Assembly: GCA_036365515.1 (NCBI GenBank)
Contig: CM070873.1
Coordinates: 19,669,757-19,733,756, forward strand
DNA: 64,000 nt
Reading direction: 5' to 3'
Origin: Torymus aiolomorphi
Lineage: Eukaryota > Arthropoda > Insecta > Hymenoptera > Torymidae
A program made the position numbers and the translations under genes. The notes below the pieces were generated by a model. The model was not told the origin of the DNA and ran no database searches. It was given only the letters and a program-made list of their open reading frames with translations. This document shows, piece by piece, positions 23,879 to 35,591 of the stretch; position 1 is the stretch's first letter; each line of letters opens with the position of its first letter.

Positions 23879-25980
23879 TAATAATTATGTAATAGACTCA
23901 TTATTGTAATCATGAGAATCAAGGAGCACGAGAGACCTCTGGAGGCAAATAAGAGTTAAACAATGCAGAAGAAGCCTAAGGAGTATTTAATTATACTAAT
24001 AATTATTGTGTTAATAATAATAATTAATAAATATTTAGAAGTTATTAAATAATTGAATAACTCTTACAAACTGTTGAAAACTGTTGAAAACTGTTACAAA
24101 CAGTTACAAACAATTAATAACGTCCAAAATCTTACATCTTGTAACATTTTTAAACAGTTTATAACTCTTCCTAACAGTTTATAACATTTTTGAACAAAAA
24201 TATTTTCGCTAGAGTAAATGTAAATAAATGTAAATGCGTGTTCCAATTACAACATTTATATACACTTATTTACATTTATATACATTTTCCATTTCCACTA
24301 GGATTTTTACAGTTATTTACAGTTTTTAAAAAAATAATACTGCAGAAATAAAGGTACTGATAAAAGTTATTAACACTTATTAACAATTTTTTACAGTTAT
24401 TTACAGTTATTTAGAGTTATTTACAGATATTTACAGTTACACACAGTTAATTTCTTTCTCTATAATAATAACTTTATTTTTTATCAACATCAACAAAACT
24501 GTAAATAACTGTCAACAACAGTAAATATCTGTAAATAACTGCAAATAACAGTTATTATTGTCTCAATTCAAACAGTTATTTACAGTTATTAACAGTTTTT
24601 TACAGTTTTTGACTTTATAGTTATTCGCATTTTTTATTTCCACTAGGGCTGCTATAAATTTTTTTTAGCTGTTCGTAATAGAAATAATCTGTTGATAGGT
24701 TTTATAAACTGTTAATATAGTCTCAAATCCTATCTTTATAAACAATTATTAACTGTTATAAATATTTTTAAAAAATTATATAAATTATATATTCTTATTA
24801 ACAAGTTAAGTGCAGCATGATACATATTGTATCATGAAATACTTTAAAAACTTTTCTTTTAATTGTTAGAAGAAATAGTTAAAAATAATAATTCTTTTAA
24901 TTAATTAATTTATCGTATTTATTGACTTTCCAAAAACAAATTTATTTTGCTCAAACGAAAATATAATAAAAGTATATATAAATATAGAAAAATAATGGAA
25001 TAGTATTGAATTATTTCAAATTTCACCGCCGCACTGAACCTGTTAATAATTATTTGCTAAGTTTTATTTCCGCCTGGGTTCTCTTACCTTTTATTACACT
25101 TTCGTACAATTCTTAAACTCTTTATTTCTCAGCTTTATTTTCACATAAATGTAAGAAAACATAAAAATCTCCAAGAAAATGTAATCATTTGTAAAAACAC
25201 TGCAACAGTTTACATTTTCTTACATGATTTTACATTTCAATACCAAGTGCTACATTTTTAAAATTTTTGAAAATAATAAATTCTATTAATGTAAAAGATC
25301 GTGATAAAATGTTAAAAATCGTATGAAAATGTAAGAAAACATAAAAAAAAGTAAGTTCTTTCTAAACATTTTGAGCACAGAGAATATATAATTATAGAAT
25401 TGAAGTATAACAAGATATAGCTTACTCTGTTGTAAATTATAAATGTTAATAACAGTTAATAACTGTTAAAAATTGCTTAAAACTGTTTGTAACTGTTTAA
25501 AACTGTTTATAAATATTACAAAATGTAGGATTTTGGACACATTTTCAAATAGTTTTCAGGAATTTTAAATAGTTTGAAATAGTTTCAAATAATTTTGAAT
25601 GATATTTAAAATGAATTAATAATTTGTAATTAATTAAACTATTATTAACTAATAATAATAATTAATTAATAATTCGTGATTAATTAAACGAATGATATTT
25701 GAGAATTATATTTATGAATGATATTTTGCATGATATTTAAGAAAAATTAACAATTTGTAATAAATTAAACTATTATTAACTAATAACCAATAGTAATAAT
25801 TATTAATCATTTGTAATTAATTAAACTATTATTATAGCTATTACAATCTGTTAAAAGACTATTACAAACATATATAAGCAATTAATAATGTCCAAAATCC
25901 TACATTTTATAACATTTTTGGACAGTTTATAACTCTTACTGACAGTTTTTAATTTTTTCACATCTTGTTGCCATTTTCGT
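23472..25980. mobile_element. Series of abutting 10-nt-word elements
   Basis: Successive segments each use a different 10-nt word and are separated by variants of the end motif: gtacg/cataccga words to ttccattcggg (23,751); caaacagttt words to ttttcgctagag (24,215); aatgtaaat words to tttccactagg (24,302); agttatttac words to tttccactaggg (24,649); then mixed words to tttccgcctggg (25,077); then further arrays to about 25,970. Several halves change strand at a gtcc(g/a)aaatc or gtctcaaatc motif (23,608; 24,125; 24,563; 24,716; 25,535; 25,890). An (ATT)n run lies near 23,845-23,875. No coding capacity. From 25,981 to 26,529 I see only AT-rich DNA. Confidence 0.55.
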
Positions 25981-27126
25981 GTGCTACATTACTTTAACTT
26001 TATTACATGATAAAATATTCATAAATTTTGTTATAAAGTTGTTACCTCGTGCGACCTGTGCTTGTCGCCATCAATAATTTTACAACCTTGTTATTTTTGT
26101 ACTTTCAAATAATTTTGTAGATTATTGTACTTCAGCGTTTGTCCGCTATTTTCTAATAAATAAATAAATAAAAAGAAGTCTATTGTTATACTTTAACTCC
26201 TGAAAATTTTGTTTTATGCAAGATTAACCTTATAGATACAAAAATAAATTATTTCATTAAATTCCAATCACAGTACTTATGCACGAATTAAGAAAAATAT
26301 TGTTTCTATTTTTTTTACATTAATGGGAAAAATAATTGTGCTGTGTACTTTAAAATATTCTTACCTTTGAATTTTCTTTCAAACTTTTCGTTTACAAATA
26401 TAACTAAATTATCTTGCTTATTTGTAAAAACAAATTATAGTTAACAGTTATTAGATAAGATAAAACATTTTTCACTTTATTAACTTTTCGTCTAAAGTTA
26501 CTGCACCGCTACATCCTACATAACCTCAATTATAAAACGTTGAACATAGACAATACTATTCGCACTACACAGTGCCTGGTTTTGGTTTTGACAGATTGAA
26601 GCCGGTTAGCCGGCCAATGTTTTGATGAGTAGCCATCTTGAATATTTATAGGTATTCTGAGAACGTAGTAGTCCCACGTGCTAATGCTATGGGCCTTCAC
26701 ACAGCTCTGAGGAACAGATATAAAGAACAAAAATGTGAAGTTCCTATGGCCTGACGTGACGGCAACGAAGATAGACACTAATAGAAGCGCAAAGCCTGCA
26801 GAGAGATTGAGGCAACCCGAATGTAGTATGTACCCCGACCACGCGCAGCGCGGCAGTCGATTTCTGAAAGTTTCGTGAACAGCTGACTGAGCTGACGAAC
26901 GGCCGATAACATACCACCCGTAATGACTGCAATGGTAACATAATACACATTATGTATGTAAAACTGATAAACTGGGCATTACAAAAATGTCAGTAATCAA
27001 CATTAATTACAAGGAAGTAGACTAAACCCCAAAAACATTTAACAAAACAAATTAATGTTAAACTCCACTCTATAAACCAAATGGGGGAACAGTTTATATA
27101 TTACATCCACGTTACAAACATATGTA

Positions 27127-29027
27127 GGGGAGGGCGGGGCACGTGTGACACCCTAACTTTGATTAAAAATAACAACTAAACCGTGTATTATTTCAAAATG
27201 TACAAAAAGGGAATAATTAGATCAGAAAAAAATAAAATAAAATAAACTATTAACTTTTTTTCATTTTCTTTTAATTATTGATAAAATACAGAAAAGAAAT
27301 TCTGAAAAAAATGCTCTACGTGCCCCACCGGCGGGTGGATTGTGGCACCCGACGGGGCACGCATGGCACGGTCAAATTTAATATTTTACTATAGGTATTT
27401 TTCAATGCTTTTTTCCAGTAATTAATACTTTAATAATTATGCCATAATAAAATTTTCAAAAATCAAATAATTAATCAGTCTATTGAAAATTTAAAATTTT
27501 ATTTTTATTAAGGAACATAACAATTTTTATTTTAAAATAAATTATTACATTTTAATCAATGATTTTATATTATAAATTCCTTCTTATAAAATATGATCAC
27601 AACATAATACTTTTGTTTGATTAACAAATTATCATTATTATTACAATAAGTTTAAATTTAAAGATTTCCCGTATGGAAATAACAAATGTAAGAAAACGTA
27701 AGAAACCGTGTGAAACCGTAAGAAACCGTATAAAACCGTATAAAACCATTGGTTTTCGGACATTTTTTTACGGTTTTATACACTTTATTACATTTTCTTA
27801 CATTTTTATACATTTTCTTACAAATATGACTAATTTTGTCAAATTAGTCGGGAAAAAGAAATTGTAAAAAAATGTAAGGAAATGTAAAAAAATGTAAGAA
27901 AATACATGAAAACGTAAGAAAATGTATAAAAATGTAAAATATTACATATTCTTACATTTATATACACTTTTATACACTTCTAAGCAGTTTTGTATATTTT
28001 TATACGTTTTCTTACATTTCATTAAAATTGGTACATATATAAGAAAATTTACTGGAAAAAATTTTAATTTTTTTAAATGTATAAAAATGTATAAAAGTGT
28101 ATATAACCGTATAAATCGTTTCCCATAAAATGTCCGAAAACCAATGGTTTTATACGGTTTTATACGGTTTTATACAGTTTCTTACAGTTTTGTACAATTT
28201 CTTACGGTTTTCTACATTTTCGTACATTTCTTTTTTTCATTCGGGTTCGCATCATTTTCATCTATGTAGCATATTTGAACTACCTGACCATTGAAAAAGG
28301 CAGTTTGAGTATCTACAATTGATTCTTCAGGTATTACTTCTCTAAAGTAATTTTCATTATTTACGGAAGCTGAATTATTATTAACAATGGATAAATCAAG
28401 CTGATTTGTGTTTAAGTCTTCAAATGGCTTTTTTCTACTCTAAATATAACTTAATACGCAGTCGAAATAATCGTTATTTACTTATTAATGTAATAATTGA
28501 AACTAAAAACTACTTAAAACTAAATTATTGCACTGCGTAGTTGTTAACCCATCTTGCTCCGTTTTTGGTTCGTAGGTTATATCACTTCGCTCGGCGGCCG
28601 CCGCGGCGCACTGATACGCTCGAGTGTGCCACGCGTGCCCCGCCAGGGTGCCACGTCATGCCCCATTTTAATACCATTTTCATTTTTTAATTATATTATT
28701 TATAAAGATTTTCTGAAAATAACAAAAACAGGGCTTGAAAGATAAAAGTTGAAACTATCAAATAGGTTTGGTCTCATTTAGAAAAAAAATCATTTTCTCG
28801 TTGCTCCAAGCGACTTAAAAATGAAGTCAACCTTGTTTCTAAGCACCGATTTTCAATCTTATTAAATTAAATGTTAAACATTATCTATAATCTCAAAAGT
28901 ATAGAGGAAAATTCTAAAAGCATATCTAATTAGGTTTACGTAAAAATTACATTTTTTGCATTCATTAATATTAAAAATATGAGGGTGCCAAACTTACCTA
29001 CCTGACACGTCATGCCCCGCCTTCCCC
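27127..29027. mobile_element. TA-flanked DNA transposon with GGGGARGGCGGGGCA ends
   Basis: The left end reads TA then GGGGAGGGCGGGGCACGTG; the right end reads the reverse complement of GGGGAAGGCGGGGCATGACG, then TA. The TA dinucleotide is duplicated around it: the uninterrupted copy of the host repeat has a single TA at 62900-62901. Subterminal copies of gggcacg(c/t)(a/g)tg-type words (27,355; 28,620; 28,660) could be transposase-binding sites. No transposase is recognisable; it is non-autonomous. It carries a nested 10-nt-word element (27669-28245). A second copy starts at 63434. TA duplication is typical of Tc1/mariner-like elements, but family assignment is inference. Confidence 0.75.
27669..28245. 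mobile_element. 10-nt-word palindromic element with a visible empty site
   Basis: The element runs from ccgtatggaaat to tttcattcggg. Its body consists of cgtataaaac, gtaagaaaat and gtataaaaat words, with the motif accattggttttcggaca near 27,748 and its inverted counterpart tgtccgaaaaccaatggt near 28,130. The second copy of the surrounding transposon (63434 onward) lacks it: there agatttc is followed directly by gtatcattttcatc. Here agatttc precedes the element and ttcgcatcattttcatc follows, so a ttc of about 3 bp is duplicated. This shows the unit is an insertion of 577 bp and not a locally expanded microsatellite. Confidence 0.75.
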
Positions 29028-29030
29028 TAT

Positions 29031-29104
29031 GTGGCGTTGGTCCTGTGGATAACGTACCTGAATACTACTCTTTTGATGCGGGTTCAAATCCATCACCCGG
29101 AAAA
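29031..29104 (+). other. tRNA-like sequence (A- and B-box-like), probably SINE-type
   Basis: The stretch tgtggcgttggtcctgtgg resembles a Pol III A box, and gcgggttcaaatccatc a B box, about 40 bp apart, followed by a long T run. The inverted copy at 62,832-62,900 keeps the same layout. I could not pair an acceptor stem, so this is not a working tRNA; it is probably the tRNA-derived part of a repeat. A codon identity cannot be given. Confidence 0.4.
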
Positions 29105-29189
29105 TATTTTTTTTTTTTATTTCTTTAATTAATGAGTACTTAAGACTGTATACTTTTATTCAGGGCTGCGAAAATATTGTAATATTTTT

Positions 29190-29620
29190 AATTGCGCATT
29201 AATTTAATTTTAATTAAGAACTAAAATTTCAATCGTTAATTGAACCAGCGTTTAATAAAGAATTAAAATTTTAATTGTTAATTAAACCAGCATTTTATTA
29301 AGATTTAATATTTCAGTCTTTAATTGAACCCATGTTTAAGTAACGATTGAAATTTAAATTTTTTACTGAACGCGGGTTTAATTGACGCTTGAAATTTTAA
29401 TTCTTATAATTAAACGCTGATTCAATTAACGATTAAAAATTTAGTTCTTAACTAAACACGGGTTTAATTAACGATTGATATTTTAATCCTTAATTAAACT
29501 GAATAATTAATTTATTTATTTATTTATTTAGACGGGCAAATTGGCCTTTACATATATTAAATACTAGGTATATAGACCGTGGTAAGATAACAACAAGTAT
29601 AAAACGAATTATAAATTAGT
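29190..29620. repeat. ~60-bp tandem repeat, (TTTA)n run and possible LINE 3' tail
   Basis: From 29,190 to about 29,510 a unit with ttaattaa(a/c)c, cgtttaat and attgaaatttaa recurs five or six times. It is followed by (TTTA)n at 29,512-29,530. Read on the minus strand, the DNA just beyond gives a short frame ending near tttgcccgtctaaataaata, that is coding-like sequence running into an (AAAT)n tail, as at the 3' end of some non-LTR elements. From 29,880 to 30,326 I see nothing recognisable. Confidence 0.4.
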
Positions 29621-31216
29621 AAACGAATTATTATTAATTGAAATTTTAATAAATTATTTGCAACCCTTCTTTTATTTCTGCTGCTTATTTTTTTGCAATT
29701 TTGGAACAGTTTTCCGCACTACCTTTGAGGTACTGTTCGAAGTGCGTTGGATATTTTTTTTTGTTTTATTTACAAATTATCATATAAAACATTTCAAAAT
29801 ACTTCATTACAATCTCATGACATGTAGAAATTATATTGAAGTATTCAATAATCTTTAAATATAACTATTGTAAATAAAACCGTGGAATCCTTCGCCAGTA
29901 GCCCTACACAAACCACGGGAGCCGTCCATCCCATCTCCAGGCTCCTTTGACCTTTTCCACCTCCTCCTTTGTGTGCACTTCATTATAAAAAAACTCTAAA
30001 AGCGCCTATTATAATCTTCAACATTTTTATAAATATATAGAAGAATAATATACTTACAAAAATTTATTCAAATACAAAATGTAACTTTTTTGCCTTTTTA
30101 TAATGAAGTACATAATAAAATAATAATATTAATTTCAATATTGTCTACTAAAAGTAACTGTACCATGTCTTGCAATTACTTAAAATAGTTCAACAAAAAT
30201 TAATATTATTATTTCTGGTCTTTGTAATGCGGCCTTTGAAAAGTTAACACGAAAAAAAAAGAAATAATACTAAATATAATACTGACAATAATTACAATAC
30301 AATGAATTTTTAACGCGACTAACCCTAGTGGAAATGAAAAATGAAAATAACTGTAAATAACAGTTTATAACAGTTTATAAGTGTTTGATTTGAGACGTTA
30401 ATAACAGTCATTTACAGTCATTTACAGTTATTTACAGTTAATTACAGTTATTAATAGTTATTAACAGTTAGTGGCTGTCATAGTCTGTAAAGGGGTAACC
30501 CGATACAGGTAAATCCTCAACCTCCACGTCCACGTACGTGACAGCTGGAAACGTCTTCTGTCGCGTCAATGCTTCCAACAGCAACGCTACAACAGAAACG
30601 GCTGACGGAGGCTCTGGGTCACGGGTTACACCCTTCCCGTGTGGGGCGCGGAGCCTAAAAAAGGGAACCTCCGAGCTTCATTAAGCGAGAAGGGAAAAAG
30701 AGTCAAGAATAGTGGTACCTGACACTGCTACAGCCACTCATCACAAAGAAAGAAACACACAACACCTCTAACACGCAGTACACTGACAGATGAACACGCA
30801 CGACACTTGCACAGCAGAACCTTTGGACGACGGACTACGAGCTTCGCTGTGCTGGCTTGCGGTCCCGCAACCCCGGCCCGCAGAGGGTACACCGGATAAA
30901 ACCAGTCCGGCCGCCATCGGATAGTGGCCGGAGCGCTCCTGGGCCGCCGGTAGTGAGGGGCCCGAACCCTGCATTAACCAGCAGGAGGCTGCCCTGCATA
31001 ACGGTGTATAATCCCTCTCCCGTATCAGTGCCGGGTGGTTGCCGCGTGGGCAGTTGTGGCGGGGTGTGGGGGGCTCCGACGAGGCCACTGCGGCCTACCG
31101 GGGTGGCGGAACTTCCCGGGAGTACGCCGGCGGATGCCCCTGATCCTAGGCCGAAGGTACTCTGACCAACACAACACAACCCACACGAAGTTAGTTTTCA
31201 GGAGAGTAAAAACAAA

Positions 31217-32592
31217 ATGCAAGACAAAAGTACAGAAAACGCAGTTAGAGCGCAAACTGCATCGGGTGTCCCGCCCAACACCGAGTACCTGACACCAGGC
31301 AACACTCAGGAGATCAGACATAGAACAGCCAGCACGTCAAGCTTTTATAGCGCCATCAGCGACGCTAGCACCTCTGGCACGTCGCCTGACGACGTCACAG
31401 GGCCCTCCAACTTGGAGCACGAGGTAGACAAAACCGTAAGCAGCATGCTGGCTGAGATTAAAATAATGGAGAGAGCAACGGAGAAGCAGAAGAACATCTC
31501 CAAAGATGTTAAAGAGGGGCTGAAGACGCTCAGGGCTCTGCTGGCGGTACTCCAAACCGCACGCGAAGAAGCCAAGAGGAAGGCCCGTACAATCAGGCTT
31601 CCCAAACGGCGTAGAGGTGCAGGGGACAGTCCAGAATCACAGCCTGAGACCCAAAAACCAAGAAGAAGAAGACTGCCAGCAACATCCAACGCCCCCAAAT
31701 CCAGGTATCAGACGACAGAGGGGACCTGGTTGAAACCCAAGTAGGCACAGGTGAAAATCCCCAAGAAGGCTGGAAAACTATGGAGAACAAAAAGAAGAAA
31801 AAAAGAAGAAAAAGCAATGGGGGCCCCAGACCGCCACTACGTCCAAACTGCAAGGCCTCTAAACAACGGGGCGGCGTAGTGCTAATCGTGCCCAAAGACG
31901 GCAAGACCTTCGTGGACGTGGTGCAGACGCTACGTACGGTTGACACCTCTGATAACAACCTCCAAATCAGAGGAGTCACAAAGACGAAGGGCGGCGCCGC
32001 ACTAGTACGCACCAAAGGAGATGGAAGCACTCACGGAAACCTGAGTGGATGTCTCCTGGAGATGCTAGGCGAACAGGGGACAATCAAGGACATGACCCGA
32101 AAAGTGACCCTGGAGATACTGGACCTGGATTGCCTTACAGATACTGACGAAGTACGAATCGCACTAGACGGAGTACTGAACCCGGGCGCGGATAGACGGG
32201 TCTCGGTCCTCGGGCCAAACAGCCGAGGACAGAAGATGGCTATCTGCGAGCTCGGAGACCGAGACGCGACACGGCTACTCGAGATGGGACGTATAAAGAT
32301 AGGGTTTGTCAGCTGCCGAGTGAGGACCCGACTGATGGTGCCGAGATGCTACAAGTGTCTCGGCTACGGCCATTACCGTACAAACTGTAAAGGACCGGAC
32401 AGACGCGACTGCTGTTGGAAGTGTGGAAAAAATGGACACAGGGCTGGGGCCTGCACGGGTGCTCCCCTCTGTTTCTTGTGCCCATCACAGGAAGGCGGAG
32501 GGGCAGCGCACGTTCCGGGCACGGCGCTCTGCACCGCATTCAAAACAGCGCTGACGGAGGCAAGAGCGAGACAGAGGACCGTTCGCACTTAA
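31217..32592 (+). CDS. R1-clade ORF1, Gag-like nucleic-acid-binding protein (one frame break)
   Basis: The product would coat the retrotransposon RNA. The first part (31,217-about 31,695) is polar with a basic tract rich in K/R; the second part continues in another frame (31,780 onward in-frame ATG, but the frame is open from about 31,695). The C-terminal half shows three zinc knuckles in a row: CYKCLGYGHYRTNC, then CWKCGKNGHRAGAC, then a CxxC-type finger starting CFLC and ending HVPGTALC, which is the R1/Jockey-type CCHC triplet. The break near 31,692-31,700 lies in or beside gcccccaaat and is a one-base deficit. The start at 31217 is the first ATG of the open frame. The stop precedes ORF2 by only a few bases. 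Confidence 0.85.
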
Positions 32593-32599
32593 CAAGACG

Positions 32600-35591
32600 A
32601 CGACAGTGCTCCAAGGCAACTTGAACGGCAGTAGCCTGGCTCATGCCTTACTGCCCCAGCTTGCCGAGGAGATGAACGCGGACGTTATAATGATAAGCGA
32701 GCCGTACAGAGACAGAGACAGCCCGACTTGGTTCGTTAATACCTCCCGTTCTGCGACGCTGTGGTTCCGGGGCGGGCCAGGTCGCGTATCACAAGCCAAG
32801 GGAGGGGCGAGGACTACGTCTGGGCGCGGGTGTCTGATGTGACGTATGTCAGCGTGTATCTTACTCCGAACTGTAGCGCCGCGGAGTTCGAACGAAAGGT
32901 GGCGGCCCTCGAGGACGCGCTTAGGGGCATCCCCGGCCCCGTTATCTTCGCGGGGACGTTAACGCCAGAGCCATTGAGTGGGGCATGACGACGACGAACA
33001 AACGTGGACGGCTGCTGTTGGAATTGGCCGCGAGGCTAGACCTAACAGTAGCAAACGTGGGACAGGCGACGACATACAGGAGACCCGGCTATGGCGCATC
33101 CATCCCAGACGTGACCTTTGTGACGACTGGACTTCTCCGAAATGTCGAGGGGTGGCGGGTGTTCGAGGGCTACACGGCCAGCGACCACCAGTACATCATC
33201 TTCGGAGTGACCGACAAAGCACAGAACAGAACAGGGACCGCCCAAACTCCCGCGGGATGGAACATGAAAAAACTAGACGTTGACAAACTGACGGCACAGC
33301 TGGACAGTGAACCGGACCCGACAACGGCGATCCCTCGCGGCATCGGTGGTAGGGAAAAGGCTGAAAAGCTAACAGAGGAAACGTCGGGGCTCTTGAGACG
33401 GCTCTGTGACGCCTCTATGCCAAGAAAACGGACGAGACGTGACAAAGAACCGGTGTACTGGTGGACCGAAGATATCGCGCGCCTCCGACGCGAATGCCTA
33501 CGGCTCCGACGGAGGGCCCAGCGCGCCCGCAACAAAGCGGACGCGATGGCCCACTCGGAGGAGTACCGGGTAGCGCGCAAAGAACTGAGGCGCGCTATCA
33601 ATGACAGTAAAAAGAAAGTTGGACCAAACTGATTAACGAGGTGGACTCAGACCCTTGGGGAGCGGGTTACAAGATCGTCACCCGCAACCTGAGAGGCAAC
33701 AATCCACCGGTAGTCAGGGACGAAGAAACGATGGACAGAATCATTGACGGACTCTTCCCTACACACTTTGAACAAGGGTGGGGGGGCGACGATACTAGCG
33801 GCGACGAGGTGCATGAGTTCACCCGGGGTGAGCTCAGTTTGGCTGCTGTTGCGCAGCTCCCGGCGGGGAAGGCACCAGGTCCGGACGGTATTCCAGCGGA
33901 AATCCTCGGGATTGTTGCAAAACGACGCCCGGGGATACTCCTGAACCTATATAATACATGCCTGGCGGAGGGCGTGTTCAGCAAAGATTGGAAGACGGCG
34001 CGACTGATCCTCATTGACAAAGGAAAGGGTGGGGACCCGGACTCGCCGTCATCCTACAGACCGCTGAGCTTGCTGAATACACTTGGCAAGCTCTTCGAAA
34101 TGCTCCTGAGACCGCGAATCCAACAGGCGGTTCGGGACGCTGGCGGCCTGAACGACAGACAGTACGGGTTCAGACAAGGACGATCGACGATAGGAGCGAT
34201 CCAAAAAGTGATCGACTCCTTTGACAGAGCACAGACTAGACCCCACAAGAACAGGCCAATAGTGCTCATGGCAACACTCGACGTACGAAACGCTTTCAAT
34301 TCGGTGAGGTGGACGGACATCGTGCGGGCATTCTCCGACGCTTTCCCGCTGCCCCCATACCTTCTCCGAATCCTCAAGGACTATCTACGAGACCGTTACA
34401 TCACGTACGGGACGCAGACTGGGGTTAAGAAAAGAAAAATGACGGCGGGAGTAGCGCAGGGCTCGATCCTTGGCCCCGATATTTGGAACGTAGGTTACGA
34501 TGAGGTGTTGGATCTTCCGATGCCGCCAGGGGTCTATCTGGTCGGCTACGCAGACGATCTGGTCATCGTCATCACGACCAAGGATACACAACTGGCTCAG
34601 ATGAGGCTGACCCAAGCCATGAGACGGGTGGACGAATGGATGCAAAGCCGAGGACTACAGCTGGCCATGCAAAAGACGGAGTTACTATACCTAACTAGGA
34701 AACGGATAGACACGACGATACCCATGACGGTGGGGACGTCCGTTGTGCATCCTGGACGGTCCGCCAAATACCTGGGGTGACTCTGGATACGAGGATGACC
34801 TTCTGGCCGCACATACGTGGCGTCGCTGAGAGAGCGGCATTAAAGACCGCCGCCCTCGCCCGCCTCATGGCAAATACGAAGGGACCGAGACCGAGCGTAC
34901 GACGACTGCTTATGACAGTGACCAACTCGATGCTCCTTTATGGGGCCGAGATATGGGCGGACGCGACGCGAATAGAGAAGTACCGCAAAAAGATCGCGGC
35001 GGTACAAAGACTGGGAGCGCTGCGAATCGCGTGCGCGTACCGCACCGTCGCAGAGGTGGCGGTACTAGTGATCGCAGGGGTTGTCCCAGTAGACCTTCTC
35101 GCTCTCGAGCGGAAGAGGATCTACGAGTACAGCGAAGAAAGGGGAAGAGCGAGGGCCTCCATAGACGCACGGACGACGACGCTGACATCCTGGCAAACGC
35201 GATGGACAGACAGCGACAAAGCCAAGTGGACGAGACGCCTCATAACGGACGTGCGACTCTGGCATAAGAGAGGAGCTGGGGAGGTGAATTTTTACCTGAC
35301 CCAGTTCCTATCCGGACACGGATACTTCCGCCAGTATCTGCATCGGATGGGGAAGGTAACGACCGCGTCCTGCAGGTACTGCGGACATAATAGAGACGAC
35401 GCGGAGCACACATTTTTCGTGTGCCCCGCTGGATAGTCGCGAGACACAGACTACAGACGAAGACAGGTGACATCACACCGGAGAACGTCGTGACACTGAT
35501 GCTGTCAAGCAAACAAAACTGGGACGACATAGCACGCTACGTGACTCACGTACTACAAGGCAAAAAGACTGACGGTTGCCTTGAAAACTGA
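32600..35591 (+). CDS. R1-clade ORF2: endonuclease and reverse transcriptase (five frame breaks)
   Basis: ORF2 nicks target DNA and copies the RNA at the nick. The N-terminal AP-type endonuclease begins LQGNLNGSSLAHALL, with ISEPYRDR and, after a break, the catalytic ASDHQYI near 33,178-33,198. The reverse transcriptase follows: GKAPGPDGIPAEIL (about 33,868), YRPLSLLNTLGKLFE, QYGFRQGRSTIGAI, LDVRNAFNSVRW (motif A), AQGSILGPDIWN (motif B) and YADDLVIV (motif C, about 34,546). The C-terminal CRYCGHNRDDAEHTFFVC finger lies at 35,372-35,425. Frame changes occur near 32,812, 32,955, 33,615, 34,774 and 35,424. Each is a one-base deficit, most of them in G4, C4 or A runs, and there is no in-frame nonsense codon otherwise. 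The true ORF2 start is uncertain because no ATG precedes LQGNL closely. Confidence 0.88.

Larger units (their letters stand above)
26760..29880 (+). repeat. Older dispersed repeat, interrupted copy (intact copy 62570-63270)
   Basis: Segments 26,763-27,126 and 29,028-29,110 together match, in reverse orientation, the continuous sequence 62,830-63,260. The halves are separated by the DNA transposon at 27127-29027. A further matching part at 29,660-29,880 (a caatctcatgacatgtagaa block) aligns with 62,570-62,760. The left part has a compositionally distinct promoter-like block (cggccgttcgtcagctcag and reverse complement). The identity of the repeat is unknown. The 26,530-26,759 stretch and its 82-residue minus-strand frame are not recognised. 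Confidence 0.7.

Noticed and set aside
26530..26950. Minus-strand frames of 82 and 68 residues as a host gene
   Set aside because: Part of a dispersed repeat with a second copy at 63,083; no domain and only partial conservation of the frames.
30768..31179. Open frames on both strands in the 5' part of the LINE
   Set aside because: GC-rich untranslated leader; overlapping frames on both strands, none with an R1-type domain.
32600..35591. Programmed frameshifting in ORF2 of the LINE
   Set aside because: Five sites within one ORF, none with a convincing slippery heptamer plus structure; sequencing error or decay is simpler.
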